Source: Bacillus sp. ISL-37
GTDB lineage: Bacteria > Bacillota > Bacilli > Bacillales > Cytobacillaceae
DNA length: 37,873 bases
Assembly (NCBI RefSeq): GCF_018613315.1
Contig: NZ_JAGGQL010000048.1
Span: 1 to 37,873, forward strand
Direction of reading: 5' to 3'
The notes below the pieces were generated by a model. That model worked only from the letters and a program-made list of their open reading frames with translations, ran no database searches and was not told the DNA's origin. Shown here one piece after another: positions 1 through 8,006 of the stretch. The translations under genes were made by a program, and so were the position numbers. Position 1 is the first letter of the stretch. Every line of letters begins with the position of its first letter.

Positions 1-54
1 TGTGTTTTTTATGAAAAAAGTCAGTTTAAAAAGAGGGATTAAACCAAATAAAAA

Positions 55-118
55 AGCTTGTGGAAGAAAAAATAGTACCCTTTCTCCACAAGCTGAGAGC
101 CTGAGGGCTCTTTTTTTG
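55..118 (+). terminator. Tandem hairpins with T-tract, terminator of a gene left of the window
   Basis: A 10-bp perfect inverted repeat (AGCTTGTGGA at 55-64, TCCACAAGCT at 85-94) is followed directly by a second short hairpin (AGAGCC at 96-101, GGCTCT at 106-111) that runs into seven T residues. The second hairpin has the form of an intrinsic terminator on the plus strand. The first could be an extra stabilising stem or part of an attenuator. The gene it would end is not in the window. Confidence 0.7.
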
Positions 119-158
119 TACTTGGATAAGAAAGTAGAAATTTTTCTACTTAGATTAG

Positions 159-280
159 TGTCTAGCTCCAGCGCCTAGCCCCTCGAGACGTTTCGGTCCG
201 CCCGATGAAGTCAAAGAGCGACTTCACCGGTCGGCCCTCCAACGCTTGTCGGGGCTGACCAAGGCGCTTGCGCTTTTCTA
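159..280. repeat. GC-rich structured intergenic element, probably a dispersed Bacillaceae repeat
   Basis: This block of about 120 bp is much richer in GC than its AT-rich surroundings and has nested complementarity. AGCGCC (170-175) faces GGCGCT (263-268), AGCCCC (177-182) faces GGGGCT (251-256), and GAAGTC (207-212) faces GACTTC (220-225). The nested arms predict one long branched fold. It resembles an intergenic element that I remember as recurring many times in Bacillaceae genomes, but copy number cannot be judged from this window. No open reading frame of note lies in it. Confidence 0.6.
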
Positions 281-378
281 ATTTTTTACCCATTGAATCG
301 AACATACGCTCTTGTTAAAATATAGTGAGGTTAACTATATAAAAATAATTTAATTATGCAGTCTAACATTGAATAAAT

Positions 379-407
379 TTGACTATACTATCTAATTTAT
401 ATAAAAT
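379..407 (+). promoter_or_regulatory. Sigma-A type promoter upstream of the SatD-like gene
   Basis: TTGACT at 379-384 is separated by 17 nt from TAAAAT at 402-407. Both are close to the sigma-A consensus at ideal spacing. The transcript would start about 30 nt before the SatD-like start codon at 449. Confidence 0.55.
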
Positions 408-448
408 TAGCTTAATTAATCAAATTATAAATGTTGGGTGGAATGGCA

Positions 449-1192
449 ATGGTGCCAGTTTCTATATTCATAATGGATGTAACGAAGTCTTCTTCTGCAG
501 ATTATGGTGAGGAGCTGAGCAATTATTTAGCGCAGCTTGAGAGCTATATTGGAGATTGGTATGGAAAGAGCGGTTCAGTTCAGGTTAAACACCGTTCTGG
601 GGATGAACTTATTCTTCTGTCCGAGGGATTTTCATCCGCTTTTATTACAGCCTTTTATGTAAGCTCGCTTTGGAAATATGAAAAAAACCCGCCTTATTTC
701 GGGCTCTCCTATGGAAGCCTGGATAAGAAAGTAGCGGAAATTGATATTGAAAAGTGGATCCATCCATTTGTGAAGCAGGCTAGAAACGCGAATGACCATC
801 TAAAAAAACAGAAGGACAGGGAATCCTTCCATTTTCAACTTAATGATGTTGAGCCTAGTTTGCAGACATTAATAAATAGCATGCTCATGCTGCAGCATGT
901 ATTGAGAATAGAGCAAACTGATGTGCAACGGCTAGTGTGCTCGCTTTATCTCATCTATGGCAAGCAAAATGCTGTAGCCGAGCTTCTTGATCGCTCGGCT
1001 CCTACAGTATACAGCCATGTTAAGAAGGGCCATTGCGAGCAGATCATTCGTAGTTTCCGTAATATCGTCAGTTTTTTGGATGCCTGTCAGGCAAAGGAGT
1101 TCCCGGAAATGGGAAATAACCACACGAAGACTCTTGAAGAAAGCATTAGAACAAATATTAAAAGCCAGGTGCAGGATATTTTCAGCTTCTAG
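449..1192 (+). CDS. SatD-family protein (function unknown)
   Basis: A protein of about 247 aa. It has an N-terminal alpha/beta part (hydrophobic strand VPVSIFIMDVTKSS, later an SGDELILL strand) and a C-terminal helix-turn-helix-like part with a YGKQNAVAELLDRSAPTVYSHVKK-like stretch that resembles a sigma/HTH recognition helix. I assign it to the SatD family from its layout and from the DUF3307 membrane protein directly downstream, a recurring pair in Firmicutes. The name comes from the Streptococcus sat (secretion and acid tolerance) locus; its biochemical role is unknown. The longer ORF starts at 431, but GGGTGGA at 436-442 sits 6 nt before ATG 449, so I choose 449. The downstream gene begins about 20 nt after its stop, so the two are likely one transcript from the promoter at 379. 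Confidence 0.65.
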   Translation: MVPVSIFIMDVTKSSSADYGEELSNYLAQLESYIGDWYGKSGSVQVKHRSGDELILLSEGFSSAFITAFYVSSLWKYEKNPPYFGLSYGSLDKKVAEIDIEKWIHPFVKQARNANDHLKKQKDRESFHFQLNDVEPSLQTLINSMLMLQHVLRIEQTDVQRLVCSLYLIYGKQNAVAELLDRSAPTVYSHVKKGHCEQIIRSFRNIVSFLDACQAKEFPEMGNNHTKTLEESIRTNIKSQVQDIFSF

Positions 1193-1213
1193 ATTCTGGT
1201 GAAAGGAGCAAGC

Positions 1214-2086
1214 ATGCTTTTATTGAGTTTAATTATTGCGCATCTACTAGCCGATTTTTACCTTCAGACTGATCATATGGTGCAGGATAAGCTGAGAAAT
1301 CTTAAAAAGCATATACTTCATCATTTCCTGGTAAACACAGCTGTACTCACGGCAGGGTGGCTCTTATTTTATCAGGAGAATGATCCGGTAACTTCTGTCG
1401 TCTGGCCAGTTCTATTCATAACAGGAACTCACCTAATCATTGACCTGGTGAAGATTAAACTTGTTGACCAATTTACGGTACGGGAAAATTTAAACAAGCT
1501 ATGGTTTTTTGTATTAGATCAGCTGCTGCATCTTTTCATGCTATTGATAACTCTGCAGTTGTTTTATCAAAAATCGCTAGTCTCCAATGTTGATAGGTTT
1601 ATACAGCTTCTGTTCGAGGAAGGGCGGCCATTGGACGCTTCTAGTACGATCCTCGTCATTGTCATTATTTTAATATTGGGGACAACGGTCAGCGGACATA
1701 TAATACGTATCCTTCTTGGCTCTCTGCCTGGGCAGCTGTTAACCTTTGAAGGGAAATATACTTTTAAAAATGAGCTGAAGGAGCCGGCAAACCCGCAAAA
1801 AAGTAATGGTGAAAGAGGACTGTCCGAGCAATACAGCTACATGATCTTCAACAAACACGATATGTCACGGGGGAAGCTGATTGGCTATATCGAGAGACTT
1901 CTAGTTATCTTACTTACATACTACAGTTCGTATCCGGCAATCGCCTTTATTGTTACCGCGAAATCCATCGCCCGATTTAAACAAATGGATGATCGTGACT
2001 GGGCGGAATACTTCCTCCTTGGTACCTTGACATCCATGTTCATCGGTATCATGTTCGGAATCCTTTTAAGAGAAATATTAAATTAG
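1214..2086 (+). CDS. DUF3307 family integral membrane protein
   Basis: About 290 aa, strongly hydrophobic, with some seven predicted membrane spans. The N-terminus LLLSLIIAHLLADFYLQTD carries the typical DUF3307 signature: a short hydrophobic segment with a conserved H, D and Q, followed by a basic loop with paired histidines (KHILHH). The family has no established biochemical role. It commonly pairs with SatD-like proteins, as here. A GTG at 1199 would extend the protein by five residues, but AAAGGAG at 1202-1208 lies 5 nt before ATG 1214, which fits translation from 1214. Confidence 0.75.
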   Translation: MLLLSLIIAHLLADFYLQTDHMVQDKLRNLKKHILHHFLVNTAVLTAGWLLFYQENDPVTSVVWPVLFITGTHLIIDLVKIKLVDQFTVRENLNKLWFFVLDQLLHLFMLLITLQLFYQKSLVSNVDRFIQLLFEEGRPLDASSTILVIVIILILGTTVSGHIIRILLGSLPGQLLTFEGKYTFKNELKEPANPQKSNGERGLSEQYSYMIFNKHDMSRGKLIGYIERLLVILLTYYSSYPAIAFIVTAKSIARFKQMDDRDWAEYFLLGTLTSMFIGIMFGILLREILN

Positions 2087-2184
2087 TAGTGTATTGCTGC
2101 CTTTAGAAAACCTGATTACTTGATACGTCCTTTCGGTTTTTTCAGCCTCAAGAGTGAAAAAGAGTAAATAGCGGAGTGATTCGA

Positions 2185-3570
2185 ATGAACATCGTCTTAT
2201 TCAATAATGATTTGCGTATTTCCGATCATCAGCCTTTGACCGAAGCAGCCAGGGCGGGAGAGGTATTGCCGGTGTATGTAGTTGAACCTTCACAATGGAA
2301 GGAAACGCCGCTTTCAGCCCGCCATTTTCAATTTGTTGTTGAAAGTCTCGAGGAGTTGTCAAAGGGTATTGAGGAAAAGGGAGGGAAACTCCTTTTCGCA
2401 ATCGATGAGTTGGAGACGGTTCTCGGGAAATTGCTGGATACTTATGATTCTATAAACTTATTTGCACACAATGATAATAGGTTAAAGGACATAGTGGGGG
2501 AATGGGCGAAGCAAAATCAGCAGCTTCTTTTTTCTTTTGGTCCGGACCTTGAAAATATCTCAGTAAAGCTTTTTAATAATCGTTTGAACTCTTATTTAAA
2601 TGAGCCGATAGCTGAAGTTCCAAACAGGATTGATGTACCGTCAAAAACACCGGATTTTCTGTTCACTGATTTTAAAAAACTTAATAATTTCAGAGTCAAG
2701 GGATCTAAAATCCGCTTTGGACAGCAAGGGGGAGAAGTGAAGGCTATTGAAACGCTGGATTCTTTCCTCGAAGGCAGATTCGCAAATTACATCGAAAACC
2801 AGCAAAAACCATTACCATCTTCGCTTTCATCCTCAAGACTTTCTGCTTATATAACATGGGGGAACATATCGGTCAGGACCATTTACCAGAATGTTGACGA
2901 AAAATTGCAAGCATGTGAGCTGGAGGAAGATAAGAAGCAGCTTGAAGATTTTTTATCAAAGCTTACTGCCCGGGTCAAAATTTACAGTATAAAAATACCA
3001 CATCAGCAATTGGGTGATGTAAGGGAAATTAAAAGGGAATGGAATGAAGATTGGTTCCAGCGCTGGCTTCAGGGAAGGACGGGAATCCCGATTATCGATG
3101 CAGCCATGAGGAGTCTGGATAAAACGGGATGGATGAACTTTTCGTTGCGTGCTATGGTTACGTCTTTTCTTGCTAATACTTTATTGCTGGATGAGCAAAA
3201 GCTATCCGCTGCCCTGGCAGAGTTGTATTTAGATTACGAACCAGCTGTGCATGATTTTTATATTCAGCAACAAGCGGGAATGAAAGGGAAGATGAAAATC
3301 ATTGACCCTGTTAAAATCGGCAGGCAGCTTGACCCAGATGGCACGTTCATCCGCCGATATATCCCTGAGTTAAGCAAGCTGCCGGACGAATACATTCACG
3401 AACCGTGGCTTTACCCTGCTTTTTATCAGCTTGGCTATGAAGCACCTATGGTCGATGTGAAAAAGGCGTATAAAAATGCCAGGGTTCAAAACCGGGCCAT
3501 AGAGAACAAAGGAAAGCCCGGCCGGAAAAAAGAGGAAGGAGAAACGGAGCAGCTATCCTTTGATATTTAA
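2185..3570 (+). CDS. Divergent cryptochrome/DNA photolyase family protein
   Basis: About 461 aa. The N-terminal photolyase alpha/beta domain opens with MNIVLFNNDLRISDHQPL, the usual 'RNDLRxxDN' type start. The C-terminal FAD-binding helical domain contains GIPIIDAAMRSL (300-311), GWMNFSLRAM (315-324) and a DPxKxGxxxDPDGxFIRRYIPEL block (374-396). It differs from classical CPD photolyases: the usual GWMHNRxRM motif is GWMNFSLRAM, and the NNGxWQW segment that follows is replaced by a VHDFYIQQQAG-type segment. This matches a less studied cryptochrome/photolyase lineage rather than PhrB or DASH. It probably binds FAD; whether it repairs DNA or senses light is open. GGAG at 2173-2176 supports ATG 2185 over GTG 2176. 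Its 3' end overlaps the convergent EamA gene by 18 nt. Confidence 0.85.
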   Translation: MNIVLFNNDLRISDHQPLTEAARAGEVLPVYVVEPSQWKETPLSARHFQFVVESLEELSKGIEEKGGKLLFAIDELETVLGKLLDTYDSINLFAHNDNRLKDIVGEWAKQNQQLLFSFGPDLENISVKLFNNRLNSYLNEPIAEVPNRIDVPSKTPDFLFTDFKKLNNFRVKGSKIRFGQQGGEVKAIETLDSFLEGRFANYIENQQKPLPSSLSSSRLSAYITWGNISVRTIYQNVDEKLQACELEEDKKQLEDFLSKLTARVKIYSIKIPHQQLGDVREIKREWNEDWFQRWLQGRTGIPIIDAAMRSLDKTGWMNFSLRAMVTSFLANTLLLDEQKLSAALAELYLDYEPAVHDFYIQQQAGMKGKMKIIDPVKIGRQLDPDGTFIRRYIPELSKLPDEYIHEPWLYPAFYQLGYEAPMVDVKKAYKNARVQNRAIENKGKPGRKKEEGETEQLSFDI

Positions 3571-4440
3571 AGGTGCCATTTCATTCCTCCCTTTGAAGTA
3601 GGTCAGGGAAACTCCTATAAGGGTCATCACACCGCCTGCTACTGTCAGGATCGCCGGTACTTCTCCCAGCCAGATCCAGGCGATCAGAAAAGAAGCAGCA
3701 GGCGTAAGGTATAAGGAACTTGCTGCTTCAGAGGCTCCGGATTGAGCTGTAATATAGGCTATAGCAAAGTAAGCAATCACCGTAGGAAAAAGTCCAAGGT
3801 AAATAACACTAATCGTTGCTCCTAACGGGGCTTCAGTAATCTGAGACACAATGCCAGGAGAAAAGAAAGCCATGAAAATGGTGGCGGCCCAAATCGTATA
3901 GGCCGTGAATGGAAGAGCTCCATATTTATCTAAATAATTCTTTTGAAAGACAAAGTAAAGTGATTCAGATAATGACGCAATTAGTATAAGAAGTACGCCA
4001 ATACCAAGCTCCAAACCCCCACCAGCGCCAAAAGAAATGAAGAAAATCCCTACCATACTGATGGAGGCGCCTGACCAGTACCATTTCCCAGTGCGCTCCT
4101 GGAAGAACATCCTCCCTAATAATCCGATAAAAACTGGTGAAGTTGAAACAAGAAGACTGGCAGCACCGGCGCTGACAGTTAGTTCACCAAAACTAAGCGC
4201 CGTTTGATAGACTGCGAAACCCAGGAATCCGAATAAAAAGATCACAGGCCAATCTTTTATTTCCGGAAGTTTCATTTTTATGACTGCCGCGTAGCTAACA
4301 AGAGCCATTGATCCGATTAAGAGCCTCAAGAAAGACAAATGCTCTGGTGAATATCCTTCGAGACCATGCCTAATCCCCGTGAAGGCAGATCCCCATAATA
4401 AAATAACAAGCATGTGTGCTGCTCCCATTCTAATGTTCAT
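3553..4440 (-). CDS. EamA/DMT family transporter
   Basis: About 295 aa with ten hydrophobic segments arranged as two repeated EamA halves. The N-terminal half has the typical LLWGSAFTGIRHGL and FLRLLIGSMAL signatures, and the second half is marked by SLSESLYFVFQKNYL and FLIAWIWLGEVPAIL. Members export amino acids, purines or other metabolites; the substrate cannot be read from sequence. It is divergent from a MocR-type regulator with direct repeats between them, so regulation by that neighbour is likely. AGGTGG lies 5 nt before ATG 4440, which is preferred over GTG 4449. The stop overlaps the end of the convergent photolyase gene. Confidence 0.88.
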   Translation of the reverse strand: MNIRMGAAHMLVILLWGSAFTGIRHGLEGYSPEHLSFLRLLIGSMALVSYAAVIKMKLPEIKDWPVIFLFGFLGFAVYQTALSFGELTVSAGAASLLVSTSPVFIGLLGRMFFQERTGKWYWSGASISMVGIFFISFGAGGGLELGIGVLLILIASLSESLYFVFQKNYLDKYGALPFTAYTIWAATIFMAFFSPGIVSQITEAPLGATISVIYLGLFPTVIAYFAIAYITAQSGASEAASSLYLTPAASFLIAWIWLGEVPAILTVAGGVMTLIGVSLTYFKGRNEMAPLNIKG

Positions 4441-4526
4441 GTAAACCACCTCTGTTAAATACCATCCAATTTACTCCTATAGTCAGTTTTATCTTTCAAA
4501 TATAACTGGGTCTTGGTAAAATGTAT

Positions 4527-4559
4527 CCAACCAATAGCGGTTTATAAAAACCAACCAAT
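4527..4559. promoter_or_regulatory. Direct repeat, probable MocR-type operator
   Basis: Two identical copies of CCAACCAAT (4527-4535 and 4551-4559), 24 nt apart start to start, lie in the 140-nt gap between the divergent EamA exporter and MocR-type regulator genes. An inverted TTGGT at about 4514 adds a third half-site. MocR/PdxR/GabR-type regulators are known to bind direct repeats in such divergent regions. The assignment is inference from position and repeat form. Confidence 0.5.
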
Positions 4560-4580
4560 TTTTTTGAATGGAGCAGGGAC

Positions 4581-5990
4581 ATGAAAGCGCCAAAATACAA
4601 AGTGATAATCGATTATATAAAAGAGCAGATTACAAACGGGATTTGGCCAGTTGGCAGCAGGCTCCCGAGTCAGCGTGACCTTGCCAAGCAATTCGGTGTG
4701 AACAGAAGCACAATCGTAACAGCACTGGATGAATTAGCTGCAGATGGGCTGGTTGAAGGTAAGCTGGGAATGGGAACGGTAGTCATTAACAATACCTGGA
4801 CACTCATGCGGTCTGCACCACCGGTAAATTGGAATGAACAAGTGGGACTGGGCTCCCATCAGGCAAGCCTGTCGACAGTCCAGGCTATAAATCTGGCAGA
4901 GGCCGATGAGAATTTGATTCAGCTGAGTAAAGGAGAACTATCGAAGGATTTATTCCCACTGGAAGAAATGAGGGCTGTTTTAACTAAGGTTGGGCAGGAA
5001 CTGGAGCCGTTCGGCTATGAAGATCCAAAAGGAAATCCACTATTGCGGGAAGCGATTGCTAAATACCTTAATCAAAAAGGAATCATGGTCCATGCTTCAT
5101 CTATTTTAGTCGTTTCGGGTGCTTTACAGGCTTTGCACCTCATTTCGATTGGGCTATTAGAAAGGGAGTCAACAGTTTTCCTCGAGAGCCCATCTTATTT
5201 ATATTCTTTATCCACCTTCCAATCTGCAGGCATGAAACTCCATGGAATCCCGATGGACAAGGAAGGCATCATCCCAGAGATGGTAGAGGCATCGCATCAC
5301 AGTAAGAAATCGGTGTTATACTGCCATCCAAATTTCCATAATCCCACAGGTACTGTTATGGGAGAAAAACGAAGGCAGCAACTGCTCAAACTCGCAGAGA
5401 GTGCACAGCTTCCGATCATCGAGGACGATGTGTACGGCGATCTATGGCTAGACTCTCCTCCACCGTCTCCCATTAAATCGCATGATAGGCACGGAAATGT
5501 TCTATATCTTGGCAGCCTTTCGAAGAGTCTGAATCCCGGATTGAGAATCGGATGGATTGCCGGTCCGGAAGCGGTCATTGACCGGCTGGCTGACCTAAAA
5601 ATGCAGACCGACTACGGTTCAAGCTCTTTATCACAGCGTGCCGCCGCAGAATGGTTATCCAGCGGATTGTATGAGAAGCATTTATCGAAGGTAAGAAAAC
5701 AGCTTAAGGTACGAAGAAATGCCGCCTTGGAAGCACTGGAAAAACACTTGAGCACTTTTGCTGAATGGGACAGGCCTGCTGGTGGATTTTTCATATGGGT
5801 AAAAATGAATCCTAATATCTCGTTGCCTGATTTGTACAGGAAAGCTCTAGCGAATGGTGTGTTGATCAATCCTGGTCGGATATATTCAACCAATAAAATG
5901 CAGCATTTCAGGCTTTCGTTCGCGAATGCTCCGGTTGAGGAAATACAAAAGGGAATCGCCATATTAGAATCGCTGATTCAAGACTGCTAG
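4581..5990 (+). CDS. MocR-type regulator (GntR winged helix fused to class I aminotransferase fold)
   Basis: 469 aa. Residues 1-70 form a GntR-type winged helix (PVGSRLPSQRDLAKQFGVNRSTIVTALDELAADGLV pattern). Residues of about 110-469 form a PLP-dependent aminotransferase-like domain with HPNFHNPTG and the Schiff-base lysine in GSLSKSLNPGLRIGW (Lys315). Proteins of this build (PdxR, GabR and relatives) use PLP or a PLP-adduct as effector rather than acting as enzymes. The divergent neighbour is an EamA exporter, so I infer control of export of an amino acid-like or vitamin B6-related compound. The two intergenic CCAACCAAT repeats are candidate operators. Confidence 0.9.
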   Translation: MKAPKYKVIIDYIKEQITNGIWPVGSRLPSQRDLAKQFGVNRSTIVTALDELAADGLVEGKLGMGTVVINNTWTLMRSAPPVNWNEQVGLGSHQASLSTVQAINLAEADENLIQLSKGELSKDLFPLEEMRAVLTKVGQELEPFGYEDPKGNPLLREAIAKYLNQKGIMVHASSILVVSGALQALHLISIGLLERESTVFLESPSYLYSLSTFQSAGMKLHGIPMDKEGIIPEMVEASHHSKKSVLYCHPNFHNPTGTVMGEKRRQQLLKLAESAQLPIIEDDVYGDLWLDSPPPSPIKSHDRHGNVLYLGSLSKSLNPGLRIGWIAGPEAVIDRLADLKMQTDYGSSSLSQRAAAEWLSSGLYEKHLSKVRKQLKVRRNAALEALEKHLSTFAEWDRPAGGFFIWVKMNPNISLPDLYRKALANGVLINPGRIYSTNKMQHFRLSFANAPVEEIQKGIAILESLIQDC

Positions 5991-6049
5991 AATAGAAGAA
6001 TATGAGTTTTTAACTAAGGACGAAAAAACATCAAGGAGAATAGGGAATT

Positions 6050-6805
6050 ATGAAATTAGTATCATGGAATGTGAATGGGATAAGGGCTTGTGCTCGTAAA
6101 GGATTTTTAGATTTCTTTAAAGAAGCGGACGCTGACCTTTTTTGTATTCAGGAAACGAAGCTGCAGGAAGGCCAGATCAGCCTTGAGTTGGAAGGGTACC
6201 ATCAGTTCTGGAATTACGCAGAAAAGAAAGGCTATTCCGGAACTGCCGTTTTTTCGAAACAAGAGCCTCTATCTGTTAAATATGGGATTGGATCAACTGA
6301 ACACGATCATGAGGGCAGGGCAATCACTGTAGAGTTTGAAGAGTTTTATCTCGTTAATGTCTATACCCCAAACTCTCAGCGTGATCTTGCGCGCCTCGGC
6401 TACCGCCTATCCTGGGAAGACAAACTCAGAAAGTACTTGCTTGAATTAGACAAAACTAAGCCTGTAATCCTTTGCGGCGATTTGAATGTCGCCCACAATG
6501 AAATCGATTTGAAAAATCCAAAACCAAACCGCGGCAATTCCGGATTCACCGATGAGGAACGGGGGAAGATGACAGAACTTCTCGACACCGGCTTCGTTGA
6601 TTCCTTCCGCCACCTGCACCCTGAAGCTAAGGATGTCTACACCTGGTGGTCTTACATGAGTAAAGTAAGAGAAAAGAACATTGGGTGGCGTATCGATTAT
6701 TTCATTGTTTCAGAAAAATTGTCACCTGCAATCAAAGAAGCAGGAGCAGAATGCTTTGTCATGGGCAGTGACCACTGCCCTGTAACGCTTGAACTAAGTC
6801 TATAG
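6050..6805 (+). CDS. exoA: Exodeoxyribonuclease III / AP endonuclease ExoA
   Basis: 251 aa, the usual length for Bacillus ExoA. All active-site motifs of the ExoIII/APE1 family are present in order: WNVNGIRA (N-terminus), IQETK (metal-binding Glu), VYTPNS, GDLNVAHNEID, the HLHP and TWWSY segment, RIDYFIVS, and the final GSDHCPVTLEL with the catalytic Asp-His. The enzyme cleaves DNA at abasic sites and removes 3' blocking groups in base excision repair. AAGGAG lies about 11 nt before the ATG. A strong terminator follows at 6816. Confidence 0.96.
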   Translation: MKLVSWNVNGIRACARKGFLDFFKEADADLFCIQETKLQEGQISLELEGYHQFWNYAEKKGYSGTAVFSKQEPLSVKYGIGSTEHDHEGRAITVEFEEFYLVNVYTPNSQRDLARLGYRLSWEDKLRKYLLELDKTKPVILCGDLNVAHNEIDLKNPKPNRGNSGFTDEERGKMTELLDTGFVDSFRHLHPEAKDVYTWWSYMSKVREKNIGWRIDYFIVSEKLSPAIKEAGAECFVMGSDHCPVTLELSL

Positions 6806-6815
6806 AAGTGAATGT

Positions 6816-6847
6816 ATCCCCTGAATAGTGCTCAGGGGATTTTTATA
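6816..6847 (+). terminator. Intrinsic terminator of exoA
   Basis: A perfect 9-bp stem, ATCCCCTGA (6816-6824) with TCAGGGGAT (6832-6840) and a 7-nt loop, is followed by a T-rich tail. Confidence 0.85.
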
Positions 6848-6870
6848 TGGCTATTTTCATTGTTAAGTGT

Positions 6871-7141
6871 AGCTTTTCGCTGATTTTCGCCGAAGCTGTT
6901 CGAAGTGATCCAGGTTCGCACAGCTTTACCCTTATTTCCTTCAAAGCTGTCAGAAGTAGCCCCAAGTTCAGACAGCTTTTCGCTGATTTCCTTCAAAGCT
7001 GTCAGAAGTAGCCCTAAGTTCAGACAGGTTTCCGCTGATTTACCCCAAAGCTGTCAGAAGTAGCTTCAAGTTTCCGCTGATTTCCTTAAAAGCTGTCAGA
7101 AGTAGCATCAGTTTCAGACAGCTTTACCCTGATACCAGAAA
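6871..7141. repeat. Tandem repeat array A, about 52-bp period, each unit with an inverted-repeat core
   Basis: AAGCTGT recurs at 6893, 6944, 6996, 7048 and 7090, giving steps of 51, 52, 52 and 42 bp. Each full unit carries AGCTGTCAGAA, 11 nt, then TTCAGACAGCT: an imperfect palindrome with 11-nt arms. It is followed by a CGCTGATTTCC-like spacer. The short fourth unit lacks the ten bases that form the right arm. A period of 52 is not a multiple of three, so a coding repeat is unlikely. The array fills most of the 540-nt gap between exoA and ccpN. A second array at the right end of the window has the same period and arm spacing with different bases. Confidence 0.85.
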
Positions 7142-7243
7142 CAGTATGACATATTTAAGTTTATAAAATAAAAAAATATCCCAATCAAACGCCAGTAATG
7201 CTGTTGTTTTAATATATTCAAAGAATTATAAAAACCTTTTCTT

Positions 7244-7272
7244 TTGATTTTTAGCTTAATGTTATATACTAT
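7244..7272 (+). promoter_or_regulatory. Possible sigma-A promoter of the ccpN-yqfL-ppdK operon
   Basis: TTGATT at 7244-7249 is followed by overlapping -10 candidates: TACTAT (7267-7272) at 17-nt spacing, or TATACT (7265-7270) at 15 nt. The region is AT-rich and lies about 75 nt before the ccpN start. Which -10 is used cannot be told by eye. Confidence 0.4.
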
Positions 7273-7344
7273 AAATTAATAAGGATAACACATTAAAATA
7301 ATCCTTGATAATGTTACATATTAATTATTGGGGGTACGTTGGTG

Positions 7345-7992
7345 GTGAGTTCTATTAAACTAACAAAACGGCAGGAAGAAATCGTTCAAATTGTCAAGGA
7401 GGATGGCCCGATAACTGGTGAACAGATTGCCGAAAAGCTGAAGTTGACACGGGCAACTCTCCGTCCCGACTTGGCGATTCTGACGATGGCTGGCAGCCTT
7501 GAGGCCAGGCCCAGAGTCGGCTATTTTTTCAATAAGGATAGAGAGAGACTGTTTGAACCGACAGAATTTCTTAATCTTAAAGTCAATGACTATAAAGGCC
7601 ATCCGATAGTCGTGCAAAAATCATCTTCTGTTTATGATGCGATTGTCCAGATGTTCCTGGAAGACGTAGGGACGCTTTATGCTGTTGATTCTGAAAGTTG
7701 CCTGGCTGGAGTCATTTCAAGGAAAGACCTGCTAAGGGCTGCTATCGGAAACAAGAATCTGGAGGATCTTCCTGTAAGCGTCATCATGACGAGGATGCCA
7801 AATATTATAACGGTGAACCCTGAAGAAACATTGGTCCAGGCTGCAAAAAAGCTTGTAACAAACAGAATAGATTCTCTCCCTGTCGTCCGTGAACTCAAGC
7901 ATAAACCCGATTCATATGAAGTCATCGGACGAATAACGAAAACAACCATTACAAAGGTTTATCTAGAAATCGCAGAGCAAAAATCTGTCTAG
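7345..7992 (+). CDS. ccpN: CcpN-type transcriptional repressor of gluconeogenic genes
   Basis: About 215 aa. An N-terminal helix-turn-helix (KLTKRQEEIVQIVKEDGPIT, then EKLKLTRATLRPDLAILTM) is followed by two CBS domains (about 75-130 and 140-205; SRKDLLRAAIG and VIMTRMPNIITVNPEETL mark them). This is the layout and sequence style of B. subtilis CcpN, which represses gapB and pckA during glycolytic growth and senses adenine nucleotides through its CBS pair. In-frame TTG 7339, GTG 7342 and GTG 7345 all follow GGGGGT at 7330-7335; similarity to the known N-terminus and spacing favour 7345. It is followed after 14 nt by yqfL and then ppdK, forming one operon on pyruvate/PEP balance. Confidence 0.9.
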   Translation: MSSIKLTKRQEEIVQIVKEDGPITGEQIAEKLKLTRATLRPDLAILTMAGSLEARPRVGYFFNKDRERLFEPTEFLNLKVNDYKGHPIVVQKSSSVYDAIVQMFLEDVGTLYAVDSESCLAGVISRKDLLRAAIGNKNLEDLPVSVIMTRMPNIITVNPEETLVQAAKKLVTNRIDSLPVVRELKHKPDSYEVIGRITKTTITKVYLEIAEQKSV

Positions 7993-8006
7993 GAAGTGAG
8001 CGCATT

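Noticed and set aside
2087-2175. Terminator after the DUF3307 gene
   Set aside because: GAAAACC and GGTTTTTTC could pair, but the loop exceeds 20 nt and has no inner stem; too weak to annotate.
6871-7141. CRISPR array
   Set aside because: Repeats and spacers cannot be separated: the whole 52-bp unit is repeated, no unique spacers exist and no cas gene is near.
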